From the NCBI GenBank assembly GCA_937127435.1, contig CAKZLZ010000018.1, forward strand, positions 1 through 64,000: DNA of 64,000 bases. The letters run 5' to 3'. Below the pieces are notes generated by a model. That model saw only the letters and a list, made by a program, of their open reading frames with translations. It was not told the DNA's origin and did no database searches. Shown here piece after piece: positions 19,619 to 27,368 of the stretch. Origin of the DNA: an uncultured Verrucomicrobiota bacterium. Its GTDB lineage: Bacteria > Verrucomicrobiota > Kiritimatiellia > SS1-B-03-39 > UBA6053. The translations under genes were made by a program, and so were the position numbers. The number at the start of each line of letters is the position of its first letter. Within the stretch, counting starts at the first letter, position 1.

Positions 19619-20644
19619 TTACGCACCAGAGGAAGGGATTGAAATTCCCGCAGACAACTGTTTCTCGGGTGCAGTATCCACCCCATCAGGAAAGTCATCA
19701 CCTAACTGCTCCTGAAGTTTTTCGCACTGCTTTTTCTCAGAAGTCATTTCAGAGACTTCATCCAATACGTCTTTGAGCCTTGATAGCCTGTTTCGAAGTG
19801 CATTAGCCACCTGGTCGCCCTTATCATTGAAAACGTCCCGTTGGGGGCTCACGGGAAGTTTTACACGCAGGCCATAGTTTCCACCGCCCTTAGGTGTGAA
19901 AAATTTATATGATTCCAACATATTGGATAGTGTATCTGACAAAGCTTTGTTGTCATCTCCATCACAATGCACGAAACTTTTCTTAGCCATGATAGTCAAA
20001 GCAATCGAAAATATTTTACTTCTTGCGTCTTCCGAGGTGTATTTCACGTTACGCCAGCGCTTCAGGTATCGCACCAGCCGAATGAACTGTTGCCGCTGAT
20101 TTGCGGTTAACGGGTTGAGTAAATTTTGATGATTATCAGTTGATTGAATCCATTCGACCAAACCCTTAGGATCTGAATTATCCCAGTATTTATTTCCAAT
20201 CAGAGCATTTTCCTTTCCGATGGCTAGATGGTAGTTCCCATAACTATCCACCTTAAAGGTTGTGAAATCAATATGGATAGGCGAGCCAATATAATCGGCT
20301 GTTACACAAGGCTTTTTTATCTTAGGCGCAGAGAAGCCATGCTTGCTTAGTACATCCTTTACAATTTTTTTCGGCTCAACAGCGTCTTCAGGTGCACTTT
20401 CATCAGATATGACCAAACCGCGATCAACATCATAATCTCTGTTTTTTGGAGGATGAATTCCAGTGTGGACTTTCATGGAGCCTAGGAGGATTTCTTCCAC
20501 AACTTCATATCCTTTTTCTTTGAAAGCAGCTTTGATTTTCGCCGTAATCAAGTTGTCTTTCTCGCGAGCGGCCCTGTACTCATCGGATTCACGCGTTAGT
20601 TTAATTTCTTCGTGAAATTTCAAATATTTAGATTGCAGTGACAT
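19619..20644 (-). CDS. cdnX: CD-NTase (CBASS cyclic-oligonucleotide synthase)
   Basis: A 341-residue cGAS/DncV-like nucleotidyltransferase. The fold signature GSMK is followed by the catalytic pair in NRDYDVDRG and a third acidic residue in HIDFTTFKV. The C-terminal half is helical, as expected. The extreme C-terminus is a flexible tail ending SIPSSGA, matching the small-residue ends that Cap2 uses as conjugation donor. On phage infection the enzyme should make a cyclic di- or trinucleotide that activates the SAVED effector; the nucleotide cannot be predicted here. A ribosome-binding site AAGGAA precedes the ATG. The gene symbol marks the family only; the clade is not assigned. Confidence 0.88.
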   Translation of the reverse strand: MSLQSKYLKFHEEIKLTRESDEYRAAREKDNLITAKIKAAFKEKGYEVVEEILLGSMKVHTGIHPPKNRDYDVDRGLVISDESAPEDAVEPKKIVKDVLSKHGFSAPKIKKPCVTADYIGSPIHIDFTTFKVDSYGNYHLAIGKENALIGNKYWDNSDPKGLVEWIQSTDNHQNLLNPLTANQRQQFIRLVRYLKRWRNVKYTSEDARSKIFSIALTIMAKKSFVHCDGDDNKALSDTLSNMLESYKFFTPKGGGNYGLRVKLPVSPQRDVFNDKGDQVANALRNRLSRLKDVLDEVSEMTSEKKQCEKLQEQLGDDFPDGVDTAPEKQLSAGISIPSSGA

Positions 20645-20677
20645 TACTCAAATTCCTTAAATAAAATTGTTTAATTC

Positions 20678-20884
20678 TCATCGATTCACATTATCTTTCT
20701 TCGAATTATCAGGGTTATCTCGAACATACTCACGTCCATTTATTTTGACGACATGAGCACCGGAATACTTACCTGCTTTAACTTCCTTAACGGCCTGAGT
20801 TCGGGGCACTTTTGGGCGAGGACCAATTTTATATGATTCATTGCGCCCGCCTTCCCCATCATTGTTACCTATGATTTTAGTCAT
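20678..20884 (-). CDS. Small DUF3892-like protein leading the CBASS operon
   Basis: The likely product is 68 residues, starting at MTKIIGNNDG, which has GGAGAAATGAA in front; the track ORF starts further up at 20944 with no ribosome-binding site. The segment AVKEVKAGKYSGAHVVKINGREYVRD resembles DUF3892 proteins, which have a similar alternation and a conserved NGR-x-Y. It is the first gene after the CBASS promoter and 33 bp before the CD-NTase. Function is unknown; it could be an accessory or an antitoxin-like regulator. Confidence 0.55.
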   Translation of the reverse strand: MTKIIGNNDGEGGRNESYKIGPRPKVPRTQAVKEVKAGKYSGAHVVKINGREYVRDNPDNSKKDNVNR

Positions 20885-20969
20885 TTCATTTCTCCACGAT
20901 TTATTTTTGATTTTGTCACCCAAGCCATGCACAAGAACGCGCACACAATATTTGTGACCATACTAGTTT

Positions 20970-21022
20970 TTATTACCCTTGCATTTTCTGTTGTCAAGGT
21001 GTATACCCCAAATACTTTACAC
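20970..21022. promoter_or_regulatory. Overlapping divergent promoters and operator between CBASS and CapW-like genes
   Basis: Minus strand: TTGACA (20997-20992), 16 nt, TAATAA (20975-20970), a strong sigma70-type promoter facing the CBASS operon. Plus strand: TTGTCA (20991-20996), 16 nt, TACTTT (21013-21018), facing the WYL regulator. The two -35 boxes overlap. An inverted repeat GTGTA-N14-TACAC (20999-21022) covers the regulator promoter and is a good candidate operator for autorepression and coupled control. Confidence 0.65.
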
Positions 21023-21038
21023 ACCCTACCCGTTCTTT

Positions 21039-21935
21039 ATGAATACATCTGAAAACGCATCCTCATTAAAACAACAGGAACGACTCCATTTCATTGAGTT
21101 TTGCCTATACTGGCATGGAGACATTAACCGAAACGACCTAATCAATCGTTTTCAGGTTTCCCCGGCCCAGGCAACCTTAGACCTAAAAGCATACCAAGAG
21201 GCTGCACCAGAAAATGTACAGTACAACGTAAGCACGAAACGGTACATTCCATCTTCTAGCTTTAGTCCCGTACTCATACAACCAAATGCTACTGATTACC
21301 TATCGACCCTTCTTCATACATCTGCTGCTACGAAAACAAATCACTTTGGGTTTTTCCCAGGAACAGAAACTCTTCCGCCGATTTACAGAAAGATAAAGCC
21401 GGAGACACTCCAATCAATCGTCCATTCAATGAAGTATGGTCACAGTGTGCATATACGACATCAATCTCCTTACAGCCCTGACAGCACGTTACGGCCAATT
21501 TACCCCAAAGTGTTCGTGTTTGCATTAGGTCGATGGCATCTTCGAGCATATTGCTTGCTCCGTAAAGATTTTCGAAGCTTTACTCTGGGGAGAATTCTAT
21601 CAGTTGGTTCAGCAGAAACTCTTACTGAATCGATTCCAACTGACACCAATTGGGATGCAATTGTAAAAGTATCCATCAAGCCAAGTGACACATTGTGTCC
21701 CGAAGGGCAAAAAATCATAGCGAGCGAATACAACATGAAAAAGGGAGTCGCTAAAATCCCTGTTAGAAGAGCACTGCTTAAATATTTTCTTTTCGAAAAC
21801 AGATTTTCTAGAAACCAACAAGCTGAACCCAGTTTAAAAATTAATCTCGCGGTAGACAACGGAATGATCGCACTTGCAAAACCTGATGTAATTCAGACCG
21901 AACTACAAACACTCTACGATACCCGAAATTCGTAA
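21039..21935 (+). CDS. capW: WYL-domain transcriptional regulator (CapW/BrxR-like)
   Basis: A protein of about 298 residues with an N-terminal winged helix (HFIEFCLYWHGDINRNDLIN and FQVSPAQATLDLKAYQEA), a central WYL-type domain (SVHIRHQSPYSP, HLRAYCLLRKDFRSFTLGRI) and a C-terminal dimerisation part. This is the layout of CapW and BrxR, repressors that lie beside CBASS and BREX loci and respond to DNA damage or infection. It is divergent from the CBASS operon with a shared promoter region. The start at 21039 (MNTSENAS) is chosen over the track start because the DNA-binding domain begins just after it and the promoter lies upstream. Confidence 0.82.
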   Translation: MNTSENASSLKQQERLHFIEFCLYWHGDINRNDLINRFQVSPAQATLDLKAYQEAAPENVQYNVSTKRYIPSSSFSPVLIQPNATDYLSTLLHTSAATKTNHFGFFPGTETLPPIYRKIKPETLQSIVHSMKYGHSVHIRHQSPYSPDSTLRPIYPKVFVFALGRWHLRAYCLLRKDFRSFTLGRILSVGSAETLTESIPTDTNWDAIVKVSIKPSDTLCPEGQKIIASEYNMKKGVAKIPVRRALLKYFLFENRFSRNQQAEPSLKINLAVDNGMIALAKPDVIQTELQTLYDTRNS

Positions 21936-22020
21936 CAGAGATATAGAACCGATCTCTTACGCGAAAAAATGAACGCACATATTTTATTTTGACAAACAAA
22001 AACCAAAAGGAACCAAAACC

Positions 22021-22356
22021 ATGCCAGGAACATTCGACCTCAAAAAATCAACGCGCGGAAAATTCATGTTCAACCTCAAAGCGGGAAACCATGAAATTAT
22101 ATTAACGAGCGAACTCTACGAAACCAAAGCTGGTGCCCAAAACGGTATTGCATCGGTCAAAACAAACGCACCGTCTGATTCTCGTTACGACCGCAGAACG
22201 GCTAAAGACGATTCACCGTATTTTGTGCTAAAGGCCGGTAACGGTGAGATTATTGGTAAAAGCGAGATGTACAAGTCCACCTCTGGAATGGAGAACGGGA
22301 TTGAGTCTGTTAAGAAAAATGGTCCCGATGCGACGGTTAAAGATCTGACTTCATAA
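22021..22356 (+). CDS. YegP-family protein with two DUF1508 repeats
   Basis: A 111-residue protein made of two copies of the short DUF1508/YegP motif: GKFMFNLKAGNHEIILTSEL and, later, YFVLKAGNGEIIGKSEMY, each followed by a NGI-x-SVK segment. AAAAGGAA precedes the ATG. YegP-like proteins are small cytoplasmic proteins of unknown role, often on mobile elements. It lies 85 bp after the WYL regulator and 41 bp before the Cas2/SinR-like gene. Confidence 0.85.
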   Translation: MPGTFDLKKSTRGKFMFNLKAGNHEIILTSELYETKAGAQNGIASVKTNAPSDSRYDRRTAKDDSPYFVLKAGNGEIIGKSEMYKSTSGMENGIESVKKNGPDATVKDLTS

Positions 22357-22397
22357 AAGTTTTTTTGACAACACATCAATATCAAGAGACAACTAAA

Positions 22398-22646
22398 ATG
22401 GCTTTATATACAATAACTTACGACCTTCGAAACAACCGTGATTATAAAACGCTCTATGAAGAACTTGAGGCCTTCAACGCAGTAAAAATCTTAGAATCAA
22501 CATGGTGTTTTAAAAGAGATAAAACGACATCACCAAATCTTCGGGATTACTTTGGCAAACTGACAGATTCAGATGACGGCATTTTCATTTGTGAAGTGAA
22601 AGCATGGGCATCTAGAAAAACGGACGGGACACCTAAGGCCTTATAA
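22398..22646 (+). CDS. SinR/Cas2-like small protein
   Basis: A product of 82 residues starting at MALYTITYDLRNNRDYKTLY; the track start 33 nt upstream lacks support. The opening is typical of the small family often labelled SinR-like, with a ferredoxin-like fold related to Cas2 (YTITYDL, then a conserved W/S segment ILESTWCF, then IFICEVKAWAS). No CRISPR array or other cas gene is nearby, so it is unlikely to work in spacer acquisition. It may be an RNase or part of a toxin-like module; function is unknown. Confidence 0.7.
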   Translation: MALYTITYDLRNNRDYKTLYEELEAFNAVKILESTWCFKRDKTTSPNLRDYFGKLTDSDDGIFICEVKAWASRKTDGTPKAL

Positions 22647-22813
22647 TCGGACGAATTGAGAATAGTATATTGACTTGGGATTACTGGTGCTTTCTTACAG
22701 AGCGGCAGATCTTCGCTTTATTGAGTTTGAGTGCCCCATGGCCACATACTAAAGCCTTGGAAGACACTCCTCAACCAAATACACAAGACATCTACCACAA
22801 CCAGGAGCAAATT

Positions 22814-23416
22814 ATGGATCCAGTATCAGCAGCAGCCACCCTTGCAACTATCATCCAGTTGATAGGCCTATACAAATCAGAAAAAGTAGAAGGAGAGACT
22901 CAGAACCTAGAGGACTTCAAATCATATCTGGAAAGGCACCACCAGCAGCAGATTTTAGATGCCATCGCCCAGAACCACAACTTGGCTGACGAAATGAATA
23001 AGGTTTTACGATCTGAGCACAAAAGCATCCTACAAGCCATCAACACCGGTAATGAGCTAATGGCTGACTTTATTGCTCAAACCGAAGTGTTAAAACCTCT
23101 TGCACAAGCATTAGGAAGCGCCCCTTCACTGTCCCCGCAAGCAGTTGATTTGTTGAAAAAGTTTGAAGAGTCAGGAAAAGTTGAGCTTTTTATTCACACT
23201 CAGGCTAATTACTTGGTTCAGTTTTGGAACGGTATTGGTGTCGGCGTAGATCCAAATCAGGTATATAAAATCCTAGATCCAAGGTTCTTTCTTGACGATG
23301 TAGTACAGCTCGAAAAATTCGGACTCATAACTCTAAAATCGAAAGAAAAAAACAAACTAAAGTACACCCTTTCACGTCTTGGGATACAGTTCCTTCAAAA
23401 CACCAATCTGGATTGA
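22814..23416 (+). CDS. Hypothetical protein with helical core and C-terminal winged-helix-like segment
   Basis: About 200 residues starting at MDPVSAAATLATIIQLIGLY, which has AGGAG before the ATG; the track ORF begins 144 nt earlier without a ribosome-binding site. The N-terminus is a short hydrophobic helix, the middle is strongly helical (coiled-coil-like), and the end (VVQLEKFGLITLKSKEKNKL) looks like a winged helix. I do not recognise the family. It is the last gene of the plus-strand run next to the CBASS locus. Confidence 0.6.
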   Translation: MDPVSAAATLATIIQLIGLYKSEKVEGETQNLEDFKSYLERHHQQQILDAIAQNHNLADEMNKVLRSEHKSILQAINTGNELMADFIAQTEVLKPLAQALGSAPSLSPQAVDLLKKFEESGKVELFIHTQANYLVQFWNGIGVGVDPNQVYKILDPRFFLDDVVQLEKFGLITLKSKEKNKLKYTLSRLGIQFLQNTNLD

Positions 23417-23467
23417 ATTTCTTAAATCACTTATACCTTTTCCAAGTTCTTCGAGCAAATACAAAAA

Positions 23468-23806
23468 CTACTCCCCCTCACTCCACCCCATCTCTTTCGC
23501 AACCTGAAAGACTGCTGGGCTAATGACTTCATTGATTTGGCTTACGTGCACGTCTCCCATCTCCCCTCTCGGGCACGCAACCGAATACGCTTGTACGAAT
23601 CGGTAGTGCTTAAGTTGCTCCGGTCTTGGTTCCGGTTCTTTTAGTATTTCACCGTAGATTGAGAATCCGTAGTCTGTGTCTTGTCTGTAAAAATCTCCTG
23701 GTGCTGCGGCCGCTTGAAACGGTTGCACCTGAGCATCAGCGATTGTCCGCTGTCTTTCCATTTCACTGAACAAATCGTCCAAAGAATCAAAACTTGTGTA
23801 TTCCAT
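23468..23806 (-). CDS. Hypothetical protein, 112 residues
   Basis: The start MEYTSFDSLDDLFSEMERQR is taken as most likely; the track ORF runs to 23887 and cannot be excluded. The acidic N-terminus (SLDDLFSEMERQRTIADAQV) is helical, followed by a segment with GDFYRQDTDYGFSIYGEIL. No family is recognised. It is divergent from the lipoprotein gene at 23919 across a gap with a TATA-like sequence. Confidence 0.5.
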   Translation of the reverse strand: MEYTSFDSLDDLFSEMERQRTIADAQVQPFQAAAAPGDFYRQDTDYGFSIYGEILKEPEPRPEQLKHYRFVQAYSVACPRGEMGDVHVSQINEVISPAVFQVAKEMGWSEGE

Positions 23807-23889
23807 ACACTCTTGGAGAGTGGTGTCATTAACGTGCTTTGCACACGGTTGGTGGGGACTCTTTAGGAAGTATGTAAAAACCACCATCC

Positions 23890-23898
23890 TTTTAAATC
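23890..23898 (+). promoter_or_regulatory. Archaeal-like TATA box before the lipoprotein gene
   Basis: TTTTAAATC is centred about 25 nt before the ATG at 23919 with no Shine-Dalgarno between, the geometry of an archaeal leaderless promoter. A bacterial reading would be a poor -10 box. Confidence 0.4.
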
Positions 23899-23918
23899 TG
23901 TTTTACCCTGTTGGGTGC

Positions 23919-24446
23919 ATGACCAACATACTCAGCATTTTTGTGGCAACCGTTTCTCTGCTACTCCTGTGCACAGCCTGCACCCAATCAGCACCGACTA
24001 CGCTGGAGACACTGTCTCTTCCGTGCCTGTCAGAACCCGTTGGTGAAGATTCGGTAGTTTGCCATGAGCTCTCCTCTACTGGAGTTCCAATCAGCGAAAC
24101 GTTTTCTATCATCGTAACCGGAGTCTCACTCAGCTCAACCAACGAAAGCGGTTCTGTCTCGCTTACCATGTACGCTGCAAATATTGGATCCACTGATGCA
24201 GAGATTCACCCTTCACAATTAGAACTGCTCACAGCTACCGGCAATCGGTTCTCGATTGCCCCAGCTCCACGTTTAGGATACGGAACCGGTGGCACTTTTC
24301 CATTCGGATATTTTCGGCCCGCAGAAATGTCGTATGGCTCGGTACGTTTTCCCACGTCTGAGCCGGTTGCGTTTCCAGTTGTGCTTGTTGGGCATGAGTC
24401 TGTTGAGCGAAAAACGCCGACGTATATTTTGATTGATGGAGAGTAG
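23919..24446 (+). CDS. Putative lipoprotein, DUF4352-like
   Basis: Starting at MTNILSIFVATVSLLLLCTA, the protein has a hydrophobic signal with lipobox LLCTAC, so it is probably lipid-anchored. The rest (about 175 residues in all) contains a beta-rich domain with FSIIVTGVSLSSTNESGSV and ELLTATGNRFSI, which resembles telokin/DUF4352-like Ig-fold proteins. The track start at 23796 would add a meaningless leader. It has no ribosome-binding site but a TATA-like box upstream. Confidence 0.6.
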   Translation: MTNILSIFVATVSLLLLCTACTQSAPTTLETLSLPCLSEPVGEDSVVCHELSSTGVPISETFSIIVTGVSLSSTNESGSVSLTMYAANIGSTDAEIHPSQLELLTATGNRFSIAPAPRLGYGTGGTFPFGYFRPAEMSYGSVRFPTSEPVAFPVVLVGHESVERKTPTYILIDGE

Positions 24447-24491
24447 TACCAGTCAACTTCTAATGCTTCACGATTGACAGCAACAAAACGG

Positions 24492-24959
24492 ATGTATGTA
24501 TTTATTCACATGAACGTCAAGGGCCATGAAATTTCAGTGCATGAATTGATAGATGATACCGATTGGCTGCTTGAATTGGTCTGCGAAGACTGCTTAAGCT
24601 GGATAGGCTATGTTGACTGCTCTTTTGAGTCGGGTCGCTTGCACATTCTTGATTTTAAGGTTTATACAGAAGTACCAAAGCCTTGGCCAATTGTTGACGG
24701 TCTACGCCAATTTCTTGGGTTTCCAGCATCCCGTAAAAATTTCAGAGGGTTTGGCCTCGGGTCATACTTACTGGATTGCCTTTTGGCAAAAGTAGATACC
24801 AATGCTGTATGCGAAGTTTGGGGCGAAGTAACACAAGGAGATATTGATACCACTCCACATTTACTAGAGTTGTACCAGTCGCGAGGATTTTCACTGATGA
24901 GTCCCGACGAACACTGCATGGATGGAACTGCTGTGAAAATTATACGTACAGGGCGTTGA
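24492..24959 (+). CDS. GNAT-family acetyltransferase-like protein
   Basis: A protein of 155 residues starting at MYVFIHMNVKG. The segment RKNFRGFGLGSYLLDCLL matches the acetyl-CoA-binding motif A (R/Q-x-x-G-x-G/A) and a C-terminal LLELYQSRGFSLMSPDE matches motif B of GNAT acetyltransferases. The acceptor is unknown. It follows the lipoprotein gene by 45 bp on the plus strand. Confidence 0.7.
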   Translation: MYVFIHMNVKGHEISVHELIDDTDWLLELVCEDCLSWIGYVDCSFESGRLHILDFKVYTEVPKPWPIVDGLRQFLGFPASRKNFRGFGLGSYLLDCLLAKVDTNAVCEVWGEVTQGDIDTTPHLLELYQSRGFSLMSPDEHCMDGTAVKIIRTGR

Positions 24960-25012
24960 GCGGTCCACCTCGCAGCAAGTATAATCCACGAAGAGCCTGG
25001 TCATCTATTTTT

Positions 25013-25978
25013 TTACTCCTCCTTTTTATTGCCCAATGCTTTAGCTTCCTCAACAAGCCTCCAACATGAGCTTTTAATTTGGCTCAGCACCGTTGTTTTA
25101 CTGTACAATCCGCTTTCATGTAATGCCTTTGCAAGCAGCTCGTGATTTGACCATAACTCTTTATGTTCTGCGACGAATCGCACCTTTTGTTTTCTTGCTT
25201 TAGCTCGTGGGCTATCAACACCTTTTCCCCAGAAGAATGCATCATACACTCGTTCTTTGCCCTTTTCAGAAAGGAGATTTTCTACTTCACCTTGCGTTTC
25301 AAAAAATAATCTATCTTGAAGAACGGAGCACACACTTTCAAAAGTTTGTTCGCAGAACTCAACTGAATCAAATATATCCCCCTTTTTCTGTCTGAGCTTA
25401 ACTGTCCCAGCTGGAACATAGCAGCCTGCTTTCCCGTTTCTTGAGGATGGAAAAAGCCAGGCCATTCTTACGCGGATATAGTCTTCGTGTGGGCTAATCT
25501 TGTTAATCGCAAAGCCTAGTTTTCTCAATTTTTCTGAGGCAAAATCGGCACATGAAGTATGCAAGCGAGCAGGCCCCCTAGAGTTTTTGATAAGGAGCAC
25601 ATCAAGCCGCTCTAACACCTGAAGCACATCGTATGCACAAGTCGTATTATGGTATAGTTCACGTAACGCTGAAGTAAGTCGAAGCAATGGCGCACCATTC
25701 AAGTATGGTACGTTATGACCATATACAAAAAAACTGAATCCCAAGTTTTCTGTCATCAAAAATAGGTCTTCGAGCGGATTGGCGTAAAACGTCTTCATCC
25801 GAAGGATAGGTGCGGACATCTCGATGGTGTCAGTAGTCATTTCCAACCGATACCCCGTGAAACTTAACTCTCCATCGATATGCTCCGCTTCACCATACGG
25901 GATTACAGTCGGCCCCAGTAAGGATGGGTCGCTAACTTCATTCCTAAATCTTTGCCAGTCTTCTTGCATGTTTGGCAA
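25013..25978 (-). CDS. Hypothetical protein, 321 residues
   Basis: A soluble protein with no signal peptide or clear motif. It contains helical segments (LLRLTSALRELYHNTTCAYDV) and a basic C-terminus (RAKARKQKVRFVAEHKELW) that could bind nucleic acid. It appears to be the last gene of the long minus-strand operon that carries the TerY-P genes, 5 bp after the gene upstream. No family recognised. Confidence 0.6.
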   Translation of the reverse strand: MPNMQEDWQRFRNEVSDPSLLGPTVIPYGEAEHIDGELSFTGYRLEMTTDTIEMSAPILRMKTFYANPLEDLFLMTENLGFSFFVYGHNVPYLNGAPLLRLTSALRELYHNTTCAYDVLQVLERLDVLLIKNSRGPARLHTSCADFASEKLRKLGFAINKISPHEDYIRVRMAWLFPSSRNGKAGCYVPAGTVKLRQKKGDIFDSVEFCEQTFESVCSVLQDRLFFETQGEVENLLSEKGKERVYDAFFWGKGVDSPRAKARKQKVRFVAEHKELWSNHELLAKALHESGLYSKTTVLSQIKSSCWRLVEEAKALGNKKEE

Positions 25979-25983
25979 TGTTC

Positions 25984-26250
25984 TTATCCTCGAACTGACC
26001 TTGTGTTTTCGTCCTCTGCAACCCGATACCTCCAGTATCGTTCAGGCTTTACCCACACCACTTCTGGCTCAGTAATTTTTTTGAATGCGTTCAGAAGCGG
26101 TGTTGCAAGCACCACGTTTCCATCTGCGTTTTCTCTTAACAGGTTGTCTGAGCCTGCTTTGACGAGGTAGTCGACGACGTCTTCCTGATACAGACAGCCT
26201 TCTTTTTCCAGAGCCTGAAGCATCCACTTGGAAACCTCCTCTGGCTTCAT
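25984..26250 (-). CDS. Small winged-helix-like protein (possibly DUF6953)
   Basis: Starts at MKPEEVSKWMLQALEKEGCL, whose ATG overlaps the stop codon of the YodC-like gene (TAATG). The longer track start (26349) would overlap that gene almost entirely. The 88-residue product looks like a small winged helix with a Tyr/Trp-rich end (KPERYWRYRV). The DUF6953 assignment is tentative; function unknown. Confidence 0.55.
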   Translation of the reverse strand: MKPEEVSKWMLQALEKEGCLYQEDVVDYLVKAGSDNLLRENADGNVVLATPLLNAFKKITEPEVVWVKPERYWRYRVAEDENTRSVRG

Positions 26251-26444
26251 TACTTTTTTTCGAGGTCGTTTCCCTTGGCGTCCACTTTCTTTAATGATGA
26301 CGGTGGAAACTTCCCCCTTTCGAGCTTTTTGCCCGCAAACCATTGGCACATATAATCATCTCCAACTGAACTTGCGTACCCTTGGACGGTCATGACAGGA
26401 CCACCAGATTTCAAACACACCAATTCACCCGTTTCAAATTTCAT
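26250..26444 (-). CDS. yodC: YodC-family protein (DUF2158)
   Basis: A 64-residue protein with the family pattern FETGELVCLKSGGPVMTV followed by a conserved W and a C-terminal PPSSLKKVD. These small SH3-like proteins are often found on plasmids and prophages; function is unknown. AAGGTAG lies in front of the ATG. Confidence 0.8.
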   Translation of the reverse strand: MKFETGELVCLKSGGPVMTVQGYASSVGDDYMCQWFAGKKLERGKFPPSSLKKVDAKGNDLEKK

Positions 26445-26563
26445 ACACTACCTTTTGTTAAGTTAAAGATCTGTAATTACAGCTCCCCAGCATGAAATTC
26501 TAGTGAAATATCTTTCTTTATTTTTATCAAGATCCGTATGCTTAATAGCTAGAACAAATCCAG

Positions 26564-27340
26564 TTATTCAGCCAAACCAACCTTCTTTTCAATCTTCAGG
26601 AGTAATCGTTGCATACACGGCATACACATCTTCCAATTCATGTCGATGTTCGCTTCCTCGCACCGAGGACAGGATTTGGTTTTCTTGGGTAGTTTTGAAC
26701 CCGGTGTTTTAGGCTTTTCACCTTTGAGCGTTTTATCAAACTCACGCTGGGCCTGTTGCTGACTAATTCGCTCGCTTCTTTGCCTCCCCTGCTCAATGTC
26801 CCGGGTAAATGCCTGCTCGACTGCCGCATGTCCTTTGGTTTGTTGAGCGTCCATTGAGGCATCAATCCGGTCTTCACGCTCTAAAGCTGATGAATGCATC
26901 GAACCAGCACTCCCCTGAAACGGCACCGTACCCGGCGTTCCATATCCTTGTATCCCTGTTACAGGGCGTGGCGGAGCTACCGGCTTCATGTTGTTCACAG
27001 GAAGCCCTCCTAGAGGAGATGATACAGGAGTATTATCTTGGCTTTGTTTTGGGTTTGAAAAATTCAGATGCTCCCCGCCAATTTTGGAACTACTCTCTTC
27101 TACAATGGATGGCTCACGTGCAGGCGGATGGATGGGTTCATTGAGCAGTCCATCAGCTCGGTATGCTGGAGCATCGTAGTTTGGAGCAAAAGTGTTTTCG
27201 GGTTGTGGATATGGAGGTGTGTCAGTAAACAAGGGTCCGCTAGCGGCATTGAGAGCCTGCATCACATCCGGGTTTGGAGGCTGAGTTGGAGTTAGGAACG
27301 GGTCGGGTTCCGGGAATAGGTTGATGTTTGAAAGACCCAT
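26564..27340 (-). CDS. Proline-rich disordered protein with C-terminal zinc ribbon
   Basis: A 258-residue protein whose first 150 residues are rich in Pro, Asn and Ser and look disordered. A basic helical stretch follows (RDIEQGRQRSERISQQQAQR), and the end is a zinc ribbon with CPRCEEANIDMNWKMCMPC. It is next in line after the kinase gene of the TerY-P triad, separated by 28 bp. A reasonable inference is that it is a phosphorylation target or scaffold for the kinase/phosphatase pair, comparable to FHA- or zinc-ribbon partners in other TerY-P loci, but this is not shown by the sequence. Confidence 0.65.
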   Translation of the reverse strand: MGLSNINLFPEPDPFLTPTQPPNPDVMQALNAASGPLFTDTPPYPQPENTFAPNYDAPAYRADGLLNEPIHPPAREPSIVEESSSKIGGEHLNFSNPKQSQDNTPVSSPLGGLPVNNMKPVAPPRPVTGIQGYGTPGTVPFQGSAGSMHSSALEREDRIDASMDAQQTKGHAAVEQAFTRDIEQGRQRSERISQQQAQREFDKTLKGEKPKTPGSKLPKKTKSCPRCEEANIDMNWKMCMPCMQRLLLKIEKKVGLAE

Positions 27341-27368
27341 ACTGGTGATGCTCCTTGGTGATTAGTGA

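Noticed and set aside
11906-24000. Left attachment site matching the tRNA-Leu 3' end
   Set aside because: I scanned for GGATTCGAACC-like and CACCCGAGAGG-like strings and found none; exact repeat search by computer would be needed.
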